NCBI GenBank assembly: GCA_005223085.1
Contig: NJBP01000001.1
Span: forward strand, 1-64,000
Source of the DNA: Candidatus Aerophobetes bacterium Ae_b3b
GTDB lineage: Bacteria; Aerophobota; Aerophobia; Aerophobales; AE-B3A
DNA: 64,000 nt
Direction of reading: 5' to 3'
The translations under genes were made by a program, and so were the position numbers. How positions within the stretch are numbered: position 1 is the first letter of the stretch; the number at the start of each line of letters is the position of its first letter. Of this stretch, positions 36,252-45,218 are shown piece after piece. The notes below the pieces were generated by a model. The model worked only from the letters and a program-made list of their open reading frames with translations. It was not told where the DNA came from and ran no database searches.

Positions 36252-37859
36252 TTGGAGGTACTGACAATAATTTTTGGCATAGCAGGGGGATTAGCTTTAT
36301 TTCTTTATGGTATACATGTGCTTAGCGAAGGTTTACAAAGAGCCGCTGGTGGAAAGTTAAAGTTAATATTGGAAAAACTAACAAATAAACCAATAAAAGC
36401 AGTAGCAACAGGAGCACTCATAACAGCAGTCATCCAGAGTAGTAGTATCACGACTATTACACTAATTGGACTAATAAATGCTGGTTTAGTGAACTTAATG
36501 CAAGCTGCTGGAGTAATAATGGGAGCTAACATAGGAACAACGATTACCGCTCAGTTAGTTGCTTTTCATATTGGAAGATATGCTTTGCCCATAATTGCCA
36601 TTGGTACATTGATATTTTTTACAGCTAGAAAGAAAAAATATCATTGTTTAAGTCAGATATTACTTGGCTTTGGTATATTATTCTTAGGTATGAATTTAAT
36701 GGGAGAGGGAGCTGAGCCGTTAAGCAGTTCTGCTTTTTTCTTAGATATGATGGAGAAATTTAGTAAAGTACCTGTACTTGGCGTTGCTGCTGGAGCTATT
36801 TTTACTGGACTTATTCAGAGTAGCAGTGCAACAACTGGTTTAGTAATAGCTATGGGTATGAAAGGTTTACTTAGCTTAAAAGCAGCTATAGCCATTATAA
36901 TAGGTGCAAATATAGGTACTTGTGTCACAGCTTTAATAGCCTCTATTGGCACTTCTATTTCTGCTAAAAGGGCTGCCATAGTACATACTAGCTTTAACGT
37001 AAGTGGAGCTTTAATATTTATTCCAATTATATCTCTTTTCTCTTATCTTGTTTCTTTTACTGCTACAGACTTACCGAGGCAAATTGCAAATGCTCATACT
37101 TTGTTTAATATTATGACTACCTTAATTATGTTTCCGCTAATGTTCATTCTTGTTTTTATAGCTAAAAAGGTAGTTCCTGGAAAAGATTTTTTGATAGATA
37201 GAGGTGTAAAATTTTTAGATGAAAGAATTTTGAGAACGCCTTCTATTGCTTTATCTCAAGCTGATAAAGAAACATTAAGAATGGCTGATATGACTAATGA
37301 GATGCTGAATAAAAGTGTTGATGCTTTTATGAAAAATGATAAGGATTTAATAAGAGTTGTAATTAAACAAGAAGAGGCTGTTGATGAGTTATATGAAAAT
37401 ATTGATAGATATTTAGCTAAAATACCCGAAAGGAAACTAAGTAGAAAAGATTACGAAAGACTAGCGATCTTAAAACATAGCATAAATGATATTGAAAGAG
37501 TTGGAGATCATCTTAATAATGTTGTTGAATTGGCTGAGCGCAAAATGAAATCAAAATTGGTTTTCTCTGAAGCAGCCAATAGAGAAATGAGCATAATGTT
37601 TGATGAGGTTAAGAGAGTTTACAAAAATGCTATAAAAGCATTAAAGGAAAACGATGAAAGAAGTGCTAAGATAACTTTAAAGTTAGAGGATGATATAGAT
37701 GAGAAAGAGAAAGAATTTGAAGCTAATCATATAAGAAGATTAGAAAAAGGTATATGTCACCCAGCTTCTGGGATTATTTTTGTAGACACTTTACGTAACT
37801 TAGAGAGGATTAGTGATCATTCTAGAAATATTGCTAATTCTGTTGTAGTTGGTTTTTAA
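36252..37859 (+). CDS. Na+/phosphate cotransporter family protein with PhoU-like C-terminus
   Basis: A 535-residue membrane protein. Two inverted NptA repeats carry the signature QSSS motifs (AVIQSSSITTITLIG near 62 and GLIQSSSATTGLVIAMG near 187), with about eight membrane segments over residues 5-310. Residues 340-530 form a PhoU-type helical bundle (HSINDIERVGDHLNNVVELA near 416; RISDHSRNIANSVV near 520). It probably imports or extrudes phosphate with sodium. The gene is visibly richer in A/T at third positions (tta, ata, aaa) than its neighbours, suggesting transfer or a different selective history. TTG at 36252 follows GGGGGTAGGA. Confidence 0.9.
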   Translation: MEVLTIIFGIAGGLALFLYGIHVLSEGLQRAAGGKLKLILEKLTNKPIKAVATGALITAVIQSSSITTITLIGLINAGLVNLMQAAGVIMGANIGTTITAQLVAFHIGRYALPIIAIGTLIFFTARKKKYHCLSQILLGFGILFLGMNLMGEGAEPLSSSAFFLDMMEKFSKVPVLGVAAGAIFTGLIQSSSATTGLVIAMGMKGLLSLKAAIAIIIGANIGTCVTALIASIGTSISAKRAAIVHTSFNVSGALIFIPIISLFSYLVSFTATDLPRQIANAHTLFNIMTTLIMFPLMFILVFIAKKVVPGKDFLIDRGVKFLDERILRTPSIALSQADKETLRMADMTNEMLNKSVDAFMKNDKDLIRVVIKQEEAVDELYENIDRYLAKIPERKLSRKDYERLAILKHSINDIERVGDHLNNVVELAERKMKSKLVFSEAANREMSIMFDEVKRVYKNAIKALKENDERSAKITLKLEDDIDEKEKEFEANHIRRLEKGICHPASGIIFVDTLRNLERISDHSRNIANSVVVGF

Positions 37860-37908
37860 AAATTGGATTGCACCCCTGTGATTGAACAGATTATGATCTG
37901 AGAGACAC

Positions 37909-37936
37909 TTGACAAATAGAAAAAATATGTTATAAT
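37909..37936 (+). promoter_or_regulatory. Promoter of the ROK regulator
   Basis: TTGACA (37909-37914) and TATAAT (37931-37936), both perfect consensus with a 16-base spacer, lie before the TTG start at 38012. Sites downstream of the -10 contain TTAGT/ACTAA inverted repeats (TTAGT at 37936-37940, ACTAA and TTAGT near 37952-37962) of the sort used by ROK/XylR-type repressors. Confidence 0.7.
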
Positions 37937-37980
37937 TAGTAAACAGAAGACACTAAATTAGTAAGAAGAGTTAATTATGA
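37931..37980 (+). promoter_or_regulatory. Candidate operator, first copy
   Basis: Shares AATTAGTAAGAAGAGTTAAT with the second copy at 39351-39400 (one mismatch), plus a more degenerate left half. The second copy lies after the ROK gene and before the transporter genes. The two most likely bind the ROK regulator made from the gene between them. Confidence 0.5.
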
Positions 37981-38011
37981 CACCGGGACTGACGGTGAAA
38001 GGGTAAAAGCT

Positions 38012-39274
38012 TTGGACAAAAGAGCTACGAAAGGAACCAACATTGGAATCCTGAAGAAACAAAATCAGTCTTTGATTCTTTCCGTTATTAAAGAACAGGG
38101 ACCTATTTCCCGAGTAGCCATTGCCAAAAAAACTGAACTAACCAAGTCAGCAATTTCCAAAGTTGTGGGAAATCTAATCAAAGTAGGGCTGGTAGAAGAA
38201 GTGGGAACAGACAATACCTCTGTAGGACGAAAGCCTATAATGCTAAAGCTAACCACCGACAATTACTTTGTAATAGGTGTGGGGATAAGAAGAACAGAAG
38301 TTTCTGCAGGGATAGCTAACCTTCAAGGAAATATAATTACAAAAAAAAAGACGTCTTTAAGAAGAGAAGATAACCAGAAGATTATTCTAAAGAAAGTAAT
38401 TGACTTAATCTACAGGACAGTTAAAGATTCGGGCCTGGGGATGGAAAAAGTCATAGGTATAGGGATTGGAAGCCCTGGCCCTCTATATGCTCATTCCGGA
38501 GTTGTTCTCTCCCCGCCAAATTTTCCTGGATGGCATAATGTTCCTTTGAAAAAACTTATCGAAGAAGAATTTAAAATCCCCGCCTTCATCGATAATGACG
38601 CTAATGTGGCTGCTTTAGGAGAGAAGTGGTTTGGCAACGCACAGGGAATAGATAACTTTATCTATATCCTTCTCGATAAGGGTGTGGGAGCAGGGATAGT
38701 CATTAATGGGGAGGTATATAGAGGGATAGACGGGATAGCCGGAGAATTTGGTCATACTTCAATTTCATTAGACGGAAAAAGGTGTGAGTGTGGAAATTAT
38801 GGTTGTCTGGAAAACTTTATCAGTTATTCAGCCATAATTTCAAAAACAAGGAAGTTAATATTCTCTGGCAGGAGAACGATGCTAACCAAAATAGTTAGAG
38901 GAAAACTGGGGGATATAAAGATTGAGAGACTTATAGAAGCTGCTGAAAAGGAAGATGAGCTGGCTTTGGAACTATTAGGAGAAACGGCAAGATATTTGGG
39001 CATCGGTGTAACTAATCTAGTGAATTTGTTTAACACTAAAACCATCGTCGTCGGCGGGCAATTTGCTCAAGCGGGAGAGGTGCTCCTCGAAGGTATAAGG
39101 AAAATAGTTAAAAAAAGGGCCTATCCTGCCGCAGCAAGGAATTTAGAGATCATGACCAGTCGTTTGGGAGAGAAGGTCTATGTAGTTGGGGCGATTGCTC
39201 TAGCGCTTTCTTTCATCTTCAAAAATCTAGAATTGATTAAAGAGAGTGAGAAAAGTTTTATGATGCAATCCTGA
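38012..39274 (+). CDS. ROK family transcriptional regulator (sugar-responsive)
   Basis: A 420-residue repressor. Residues 20-80 are a MarR-like winged helix (GPISRVAIAKKTELTKSAIS, then KVVGNLIKVGLVEEVG); residues 90-400 are the ROK fold with IGIGSPGPLYAHSG near 150, DNDANVAALGE near 194 and the zinc motif CECGNYGCLE (Cys-x-Cys-x4-Cys near 258). The glucokinase-type ExGH motif appears as GEFGHTS near 247, so the fold can bind sugars. It likely represses the downstream ABC cassette and responds to its sugar or a metabolite. TTG at 38012 follows GAAAGGGTAAAAGC. Confidence 0.9.
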   Translation: MDKRATKGTNIGILKKQNQSLILSVIKEQGPISRVAIAKKTELTKSAISKVVGNLIKVGLVEEVGTDNTSVGRKPIMLKLTTDNYFVIGVGIRRTEVSAGIANLQGNIITKKKTSLRREDNQKIILKKVIDLIYRTVKDSGLGMEKVIGIGIGSPGPLYAHSGVVLSPPNFPGWHNVPLKKLIEEEFKIPAFIDNDANVAALGEKWFGNAQGIDNFIYILLDKGVGAGIVINGEVYRGIDGIAGEFGHTSISLDGKRCECGNYGCLENFISYSAIISKTRKLIFSGRRTMLTKIVRGKLGDIKIERLIEAAEKEDELALELLGETARYLGIGVTNLVNLFNTKTIVVGGQFAQAGEVLLEGIRKIVKKRAYPAAARNLEIMTSRLGEKVYVVGAIALALSFIFKNLELIKESEKSFMMQS

Positions 39275-39350
39275 TGTTCTTTTCGGTTGATGATTGATAT
39301 ATGACAATAACAAAAAAAATGGAAAACTCTGATAGTGGGGAGAGACAAAT

Positions 39351-39400
39351 TTTAATTATAAACAAGGAGGACGCTGAATTAGTAAAAAGAGTTAATGATA
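39351..39400 (+). promoter_or_regulatory. Candidate operator, second copy
   Basis: The partner of 37931-37980, with the shared block AATTAGTAAAAAGAGTTAAT at the right. It stands about 500 bases ahead of the solute-binding protein gene. Confidence 0.5.
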
Positions 39401-39427
39401 GATCTTGCTCAAGTTTGAGTAAGATCT
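39400..39427 (+). terminator. Hairpin between the ROK and ABC genes
   Basis: AGATCTTGCTCA (39400-39411) and TGAGTAAGATCT (39416-39427) form a 12-bp stem with one mismatch and a 4-base loop. No U-run follows. It may terminate or attenuate transcription from the ROK gene, or be an operator. The rest of 39275-39900 holds no recognised gene; scattered short frames there look random. Confidence 0.45.
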
Positions 39428-39900
39428 CCTGAGAGAGACGGTTTCCCGCACTTGTAAAAATGAAGCGAATTTTTTTATACCTTTCAAAAGTGATTTTAGA
39501 ACAACTGGAGTATCCCGAGAGGCAAAATATTGAAAAAAGTCGTTCTCGATATGAACTCATAGTTGGAGAATCTACTAGGAAGATTCTAAAAAGAGAATTT
39601 TCTCTTCCCCAGAAATGAAAACTCAGTATAACTACACGCTCCAGTGTCTACTTCTGGATTAAGACCTGAAAGTTCCTTTGCAGTGAAGAGTTTGTTAGGA
39701 CACTCAGGGCAAAATGAGAAGTTATGAAAGGAGAAAGTTGAGAAGCTCGAGCATAACATTTCAAGCAAAAACAGTGCGAGATGAGAGGACTATTACAGAG
39801 AGTACATATTAAAGATGGGAAGGAGGTGAGCTGAAAATACCGTGCAGTGGAGGCAAATTGTAATTTGTCTCTATATCACACAAAAAAAGGAGGTTTAGTA

Positions 39901-41169
39901 ATGAAGGGAAGAAAAAAAATAATCTTGTTACTAGGATGCATGTTTATTTTCACGGTAAGTGGGTTTTCGATTGCCGGAGCACAACTTCCAAAAATCAGAG
40001 TGATTATGATGAGTGGTAGCGAGTGCGATGGAATGCAGAAGGTAGCCGAAGCATATATCAAAGAGACCGGCAATCCAGTAGTAGTGGAGGGATTGGGAAG
40101 AGGTGAGTACCACGCTATTCTCCCTGTGCATCTCTTTTCCGCCAGTCCAGGATTTGATATCGCTTGGATTCAAAATACCTGGCTTGCGGAATATGCAGAA
40201 GCGGGAGTACTCGAGCCCTTAGATGAATTTGTTCAGGCCTCGGAGGGGTATAATATTGAGGATATATTCGGAGTAGGAAGATATAAAGGAAAAACATACG
40301 CGATTCCAACAGATGTTAGTACTTTTTTTCTCTTTTACCGAAAAGACCTTATCAAAGAGCCCCCTCAAACTTGGAAGGAATTGCTTGAAGTTGCAAAAAA
40401 ATTCAGCAAATCTCAAAATCCTCAATCACCCACAAAATATGGGATTACAGGAGATTATATTACAGGAGAAGTCCTACCTCAGACCTGGTGGAATATCATG
40501 TGGTCGATGCGGGGTGAGGTAATAGACAAAAGTGGTGAGGTTGTGGTTAACAAAAATGGGGCTTTAGAGGCCGGCAGATATTTTGAAAAATTGGCAAGAA
40601 TGGAGTTGGTGCCGCCGAATCTAACTCAAGTGGGTTGGGACGATCATATTAATCATTTTGTAAATGGGGATGCGGCGATGATAGTTCCTGGCTGGAATGC
40701 AGCTTATACCGCACTTCCCGTAGCTGGTGGCTTTGGCAAATACATGAAAGCAACTTTAATACCTGGAGTAAAGCAAGAGGACGGATCTATTTTTAGGACG
40801 CCCTATGCTCATAGCTGGAACTTTGTCATTCCTGCGGCTTCGCGACATAAGAAAGCAGCTTGGGAATTCTTCAAATTTGCAACGAGCAAACAGGGGATGA
40901 TAATTTATGCTAAGACTGGTCTAGGGAATCCTCCCCGGGAGTCGGTCCTCATGAGTCCAGAAATGGCCGAAATGCGCCCCGATTTTCTTCTCATGGGAAG
41001 GACGTTGCGGGACGCCGGATGGTTTCCTCCGGTGACATACTTTGGCAAGATATTCGACGCTCTGGATGTTGCGCTAGCTGAGATTGTTAATTTGATGAAG
41101 TCTCCTAAGGATGCCCTTGATAGAGCTGCGCGGCTAATATTGGAAGCTAAGAAAGCCGCAGAATACTAG
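39901..41169 (+). CDS. Extracellular solute-binding protein, family 1 (second sugar ABC cassette)
   Basis: A 422-residue secreted protein with a signal peptide (residues 1-27, IILLLGCMFIFTVSGFSIAG). The mature protein shows typical family-1 blocks: EAGVLEPLDEFVQ near 102, TYAIPTDVSTFFLFYRKDLI near 132, NGDAAMIVPGW near 260, AHSWNFVIPAASRHKKAAWE, then FFKFATS, near 305-330. The longer frame from 39847 encodes an implausible N-terminus; ATG at 39901 follows AAAAAAAGGAGGTTTAGTA, so 39901 is chosen. It precedes two permease genes and an amidohydrolase in the same direction. Confidence 0.92.
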   Translation: MKGRKKIILLLGCMFIFTVSGFSIAGAQLPKIRVIMMSGSECDGMQKVAEAYIKETGNPVVVEGLGRGEYHAILPVHLFSASPGFDIAWIQNTWLAEYAEAGVLEPLDEFVQASEGYNIEDIFGVGRYKGKTYAIPTDVSTFFLFYRKDLIKEPPQTWKELLEVAKKFSKSQNPQSPTKYGITGDYITGEVLPQTWWNIMWSMRGEVIDKSGEVVVNKNGALEAGRYFEKLARMELVPPNLTQVGWDDHINHFVNGDAAMIVPGWNAAYTALPVAGGFGKYMKATLIPGVKQEDGSIFRTPYAHSWNFVIPAASRHKKAAWEFFKFATSKQGMIIYAKTGLGNPPRESVLMSPEMAEMRPDFLLMGRTLRDAGWFPPVTYFGKIFDALDVALAEIVNLMKSPKDALDRAARLILEAKKAAEY

Positions 41170-41338
41170 TCTATTCTTTTGTAACAGTAAGAGACAACAC
41201 CACAGCCAAACACCTGAATGAGATTGACTAGAGGAAAGGAGCGGCATGATCTTTTCAAGGAGAAAAGAAACGTTGGGTGCAGGTAGCTGAAGATCGGCAA
41301 AATAAATCTGGCCGAGGCGGGGTTACGCCGGAAGCAAA

Positions 41339-41383
41339 ATCCCGAGTTGGGGGTATTAAAAACCGTCACCCTCAACTCGGGAT
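41339..41383 (+). terminator. Strong stem-loop after the binding-protein gene
   Basis: ATCCCGAGTTGGGGGT (41339-41354) and ACCCTCAACTCGGGAT (41368-41383) form a 16-bp stem with one mismatch and a 13-base loop, 170 bases after the binding-protein stop and 48 before the permease start. No U-run follows, so I read it as an attenuator or RNA stabiliser, as in cassette 1. The rest of 41170-41431 shows nothing. Confidence 0.6.
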
Positions 41384-41431
41384 AACCTTATTTGATAAAA
41401 AGTTAATATTTTAGCAGCTTGAGGTACATGA

Positions 41432-42550
41432 TTGATTGGTAAGCCAAGTTTTCGACTTAAAAAGAACCTATCCACTTATAATTTATTTCAGGTCATATTT
41501 TTGATATCAGCAGGACTTCCTGTTTTTCTGTTGATCAAAGGCTTAAGAAATGTGAATTTCTATTCCATACTAGTGTGGGGATTCTCCCTTTTTTTGTTAC
41601 TCTATTTATTTGTTCTCACTTTGTTCAAAGATAAATACCTAGCTTATACTTTGATTATCCCAGCCGTTTCGATACTCTTCCTTGTTTCGATTTATCCTTT
41701 TGTTTACTCTCTCAGGGCCAGTTTTTTTGCCGTGAGTGGCATAAATTTACGGAGGACTTGGCCATTTATAGGACTGAGAAATTATATCTCTTTATTTAGT
41801 GATTCTCTTTTCTGGACTGTATTAATCCGGACAACCGAGTACTTAGCGCTCGCAGTAACAATTGAGCTCTTTGCCGGGTTAGCCATGGCGATTTTATTCA
41901 GTAAAGTCAGAAGGATATTCCTGAGTGTTTTCATTATTCCTATGATGATTGCTCCCATTGTTACCGGTTTATTATGGAAATCCATGTTTAATCTCGAAAA
42001 TGGCTTTATAAATAAATTACTAGGATATGCGGGTTTTTCTGACGTGCCATGGTTAACCTATAAGGTGTTACCTATCTTCTCTTTCCTACCTCAACCTTAT
42101 AAACATTTAGCACAGAATTTGAATATGACCTATGGTTTTTTTTCGATTTTGATTCCGGATATTTGGCAGTGGACGCCGTTAGTAGCTTTATTTTTGCTAG
42201 CAGGGATTAAATCTTTGCCAGAAAAAGTATTCGAGTCTGCACAAATGGACGGAGCAGGAGCGTGGCAAACCTTCCGTTATATCACCATTCCTCTATTAAA
42301 ACCTATAATTACAGTGACAATTCTGATACGAATGATCGATGTCTTGAAAGTTTATGAGCCCATTTGGGCTATGTTCCGTACAGGCATTGGAGTCCGGACT
42401 CTAAATATGCAACTAACCACCTATCTATTTCGCACTCACGATTTTGGCAAAGGATCAGCGCTATCGATTGTAGTACTTTTATTAGTTTCAATTATCATTA
42501 CAGTTTTTCATAGAATTCTTTACAGGAGAAAGGAGACCTTCCATCGATAA
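41432..42550 (+). CDS. ABC transporter permease, carbohydrate type (MalF family, extended N-terminus)
   Basis: A 372-residue permease, about 80 residues longer than its counterpart at 8201. The extra N-terminus holds two more membrane segments (VIFLISAGLPVFLLIKGL near 21 and SLFLLLYLFVLTLF near 52), as in true MalF proteins. The EAA loop is SLPEKVFESAQMDGAGAWQT, then FRYITIPLLKP, near 260-290. The second permease gene overlaps its end. TTG at 41432 follows GAGGTACATGA; an internal start would remove the extra segments. Confidence 0.9.
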   Translation: MIGKPSFRLKKNLSTYNLFQVIFLISAGLPVFLLIKGLRNVNFYSILVWGFSLFLLLYLFVLTLFKDKYLAYTLIIPAVSILFLVSIYPFVYSLRASFFAVSGINLRRTWPFIGLRNYISLFSDSLFWTVLIRTTEYLALAVTIELFAGLAMAILFSKVRRIFLSVFIIPMMIAPIVTGLLWKSMFNLENGFINKLLGYAGFSDVPWLTYKVLPIFSFLPQPYKHLAQNLNMTYGFFSILIPDIWQWTPLVALFLLAGIKSLPEKVFESAQMDGAGAWQTFRYITIPLLKPIITVTILIRMIDVLKVYEPIWAMFRTGIGVRTLNMQLTTYLFRTHDFGKGSALSIVVLLLVSIIITVFHRILYRRKETFHR

Positions 42551-43364
42551 CAGAAGAAATAAAATATTAATTAACCTTGGTGCTTTCGTAATTGTAGGCT
42601 TCTGGGTTTTTCCTTTGCTGTGGATGATTCTTTCTTCCTTTAAACCCTCAGAACTATTTGGTACTAAACAAATCTATTTCATTTTTAAACCGACTCTGGA
42701 GAACTATAAGTTTATCTTCCATCAATATCCATTTCTAAGTTATCTTCGAAACAGTCTGGTAGTCACCTTTACTTCTACATTTTTGTCCATAGTCTTTGGC
42801 TCTTTAGCAGGCTACAGTCTTGCACGATTTAAAACGGGAGGAGAGCCTCTTGCATTCTGGGTTTTGTCAACTAGAATGTTGCCTCCTGCAGCGGTAATCA
42901 TCCCTTTCTTCATGATTTACATGAGGGCCGGACTCATTAATACCCTATTTGGATTAATAATTGCGTACATGGTGTTTAATCTGTCGTTCGTAGTTTGGAT
43001 GACGAGGAGTTTCTTTGGTGAAATACCCGTTGAATTGGAAGAAGCTGCCATGCTCGATGGTTGCTCTAGACTTGGAGCTTTCATAAGAGTCGTTCTGCCA
43101 CTGGCGAAAAATGGGATTGCTGCTACTGCTGTATTTTGTGTAGTTTTTGCTTGGAATGAATTTCTCTTTGCATTGGTTCTGACGACATCCGAAGCTGCGC
43201 AAACTTTACCTGCTTCTGTAAATAGATTTATTACAAAGTACGAGATCCATTGGGGCCCGTTATATGCTGAGTCTACTTTGATAATCTTTCCTATCTTAAT
43301 AGCAGCTTTGTTTATGCAACGATACTTGGTCCGAGGCTTAACTTTAGGAGCTCTAAAAGGATAA
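42543..43364 (+). CDS. ABC transporter permease, carbohydrate type (MalG family); probable non-AUG start
   Basis: The frame with a standard start codon begins at TTG 42615 (249 residues), but that cuts the first membrane segment in half. The open frame upstream encodes IDNRRNKILINLGAFVIVGF, then WVFPLLWM, the normal MalG N-terminus, and gives 273 residues, the usual length. No ATG, GTG or TTG occurs in that stretch; ATC at 42543 stands 7 bases after AAAGGAGA and overlaps the preceding stop. The EAA loop is ELEEAAMLDGCSRLGAFIRV near 180 and the C-terminus RYLVRGLTLGALKG is typical. The start assignment is an inference. Confidence 0.85.
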   Translation: MDNRRNKILINLGAFVIVGFWVFPLLWMILSSFKPSELFGTKQIYFIFKPTLENYKFIFHQYPFLSYLRNSLVVTFTSTFLSIVFGSLAGYSLARFKTGGEPLAFWVLSTRMLPPAAVIIPFFMIYMRAGLINTLFGLIIAYMVFNLSFVVWMTRSFFGEIPVELEEAAMLDGCSRLGAFIRVVLPLAKNGIAATAVFCVVFAWNEFLFALVLTTSEAAQTLPASVNRFITKYEIHWGPLYAESTLIIFPILIAALFMQRYLVRGLTLGALKG

Positions 43365-43478
43365 AGCAGGACATGTGGACGTGACTTTTCTCTAATTGTT
43401 TCTGGTCTATTTCACTTATTAGCCACAGTAATTTCTTGATCAGGAATAGTATCAATATGAAAAAAAGGAAGGCGAACG

Positions 43479-44312
43479 ATGGCTAGAAAAATATTTGATA
43501 CTCATTTTCACATAGGAAAATGGGGAAAAAGAAAGGTATTCACTTGTGAAGTTCAACCACTTTTAAAAGAGCATGAAAATTATAAGGACTGTGAAATTTA
43601 TCTCCAAGAAAATAACATTGATAAAGGGATTGTAGTTCCTACTTATTTAACGGAAGAGCCAAAAGCTGGCTTGGTGGATTATAATAGATTGGTTCTAGAA
43701 GCAGTTGATAAAGTAGACAACATTTATGGAGGATTATGGGTTTCACCAATGCCAGCGGATATGAGATACACTGAGAAAATTTTGGCGAGAGCTACTCATT
43801 CTAAAATTAAAGTTCTGAAAATGAGTGTAAATGCGTGGGGGCCTTACACCTATAGCCCAAAAAGCTGGGACAAGACATTTAGATATAATATCGAGTGCAT
43901 CCTGGAATTCAGCAAGCAACATAACTTAGTTACCCAGTTACATACCGGAGTCAGTGACAGCAGGGCATTCAGTGAATTTCTTTGTCAGTACAAGTGGATT
44001 GGTAGAGTTCAGTTTGTTCATATGGGAGAGACAGTTGAGGGAGTTCTTGAATTTGTGCCACGATTTGTTAGATGGATAAAAGATAACTTTGATTTCTACT
44101 GCGACATTGCTCTTGTCCCCGGATTCGCTCTCGGGTGGATTGTCTCAAGACTAGAGAAAATTGAAGGCGGTTTGAATAGAGTACTTTTCGGTACCGATGC
44201 TCCTTGGAGTAGCTTCCTAAGTCACTATTGGAAAGTTGAGAGTTTGGATATTGATGAAAGCTTGAAGTCCAAAATATTTTGGGATAATGCAGAAAAATTA
44301 TATGGAAAATGA
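43479..44312 (+). CDS. Amidohydrolase_2 family metal-dependent hydrolase
   Basis: A 277-residue TIM-barrel protein with metal motif IFDTHFHIGKWG (His9, His11), barrel histidines in QLHTGVSDSR near 151 and VQFVHMGET near 177, and the catalytic aspartate in VLFGTDAPWSS near 237. It is clearly related in family, not closely in sequence, to the enzyme at 10923. It is last in the ROK-ABC cassette and probably acts on the imported compound, for instance a lactone. ATG at 43479 follows AAAGGAAGGCGAACG, a good ribosome-binding site. Confidence 0.82.
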   Translation: MARKIFDTHFHIGKWGKRKVFTCEVQPLLKEHENYKDCEIYLQENNIDKGIVVPTYLTEEPKAGLVDYNRLVLEAVDKVDNIYGGLWVSPMPADMRYTEKILARATHSKIKVLKMSVNAWGPYTYSPKSWDKTFRYNIECILEFSKQHNLVTQLHTGVSDSRAFSEFLCQYKWIGRVQFVHMGETVEGVLEFVPRFVRWIKDNFDFYCDIALVPGFALGWIVSRLEKIEGGLNRVLFGTDAPWSSFLSHYWKVESLDIDESLKSKIFWDNAEKLYGK

Positions 44313-44631
44313 ATTACTTATTACACAACATAGAGGAGAGTACACAAGCAAGTGCGGACCAGATTTACATATACTTATAAAATTCTGGCAAAAATTACTC
44401 TGAAAATGAGTTCAAGTTCATATGGCTACAGGGCTGGAACGTTATGAGTAACCCCTTCCAACTTTGTAAAGAGAAGGGTCTCCTGGAAGGAAATTATGAG
44501 ACTTAACTCTCTCCATTCGCACTTTTTTCCCGAGGGGATTTTTAAATAACCCGATCTAACTCTAGTTTCTCCCAAATATGGCGGATAAGGAATGTATCAG
44601 ATAGCGAAGACTACTTTTACTCCTTAGTTCA

Positions 44632-44657
44632 TCTAAAATAAAGTACACTATTTTAGA
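44632..44657. promoter_or_regulatory. Perfect 9-bp inverted repeat in non-coding DNA
   Basis: TCTAAAATA (44632-44640) and TATTTTAGA (44649-44657) with an 8-base loop; a second palindrome, AAATAAAG and CTTTATTT, is at 44921-44939. Both lie in 44313-45218, where no intact gene is seen. Function unknown. Confidence 0.35.
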
Positions 44658-45001
44658 AGGCTTGATTAAGGATCGAACAAGAGAATCTATCTTTCCCTTT
44701 CTCCTTAAGACATTCAGGTTGCTCCGGTTGGCTAGGGGTTTTTTGTTTAACTCTACCCTGAGCCCAGTAGGATTCTATCAGACGAAGGTAAGGGTAAGAT
44801 CTATCCCTTATTTCTATCCTTACTATGCTGGGATACATTTCATAATAACTGTCCTACAGGAATTAAAGTTGGCAGGCCCAATCTTATTAAATTTCCGGCA
44901 CTACAAATTTTCAAAGATCAAAATAAAGATCCTTTATTTATAAGGGTTTTCAAAAATCAAGAGGCCGTTTTCGGTCAGGAGTTTTAAAGTTGCGTTTAAG
45001 G

Positions 45002-45190
45002 GACGAAATTACCTTCTGGGATCAGATAGGCAGCGCCTACCCCCTCAGGAAATTTGGACGATGTTAGAAAGGCCGTGAAAAGGAATCCCTTTGTGACAGC
45101 CACCGTGGAGTAGTTACTCAATGTGAGTTCGGCTCTGTAGCCAGACCTGAAAATGTAGAAGCTATGTTTGAGGAGTGGCAGAAAGTATAA
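45002..45190 (+). pseudogene. Decayed 3' end of an unidentified gene
   Basis: One frame, broken by a TAG at 45065-45067, reads DEITFWDQIGSAYPLRKFGR before the stop and CDSHRGVVTQCEFGSVARPE, then NVEAMFEEWQKV, after it to a TAA at 45188-45190. The second part especially looks like a real protein C-terminus. No start or upstream gene remains. It could be an old remnant of a lost gene; the family is not recognised. Confidence 0.35.
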
Positions 45191-45218
45191 AAAAGAGAAT
45201 ATTCACAGATAAAAAATT

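Noticed and set aside
39586-39768. 60-residue minus-strand ORF with CPECP motif
   Set aside because: Sits in a gap with no ribosome-binding site, no promoter and random-looking composition; not supported as a gene.
44662-44943. 93-residue plus-strand ORF between the amidohydrolase and ribD
   Set aside because: No ribosome-binding site, hydrophobic/aromatic mix typical of AT-rich non-coding DNA, no family resemblance.
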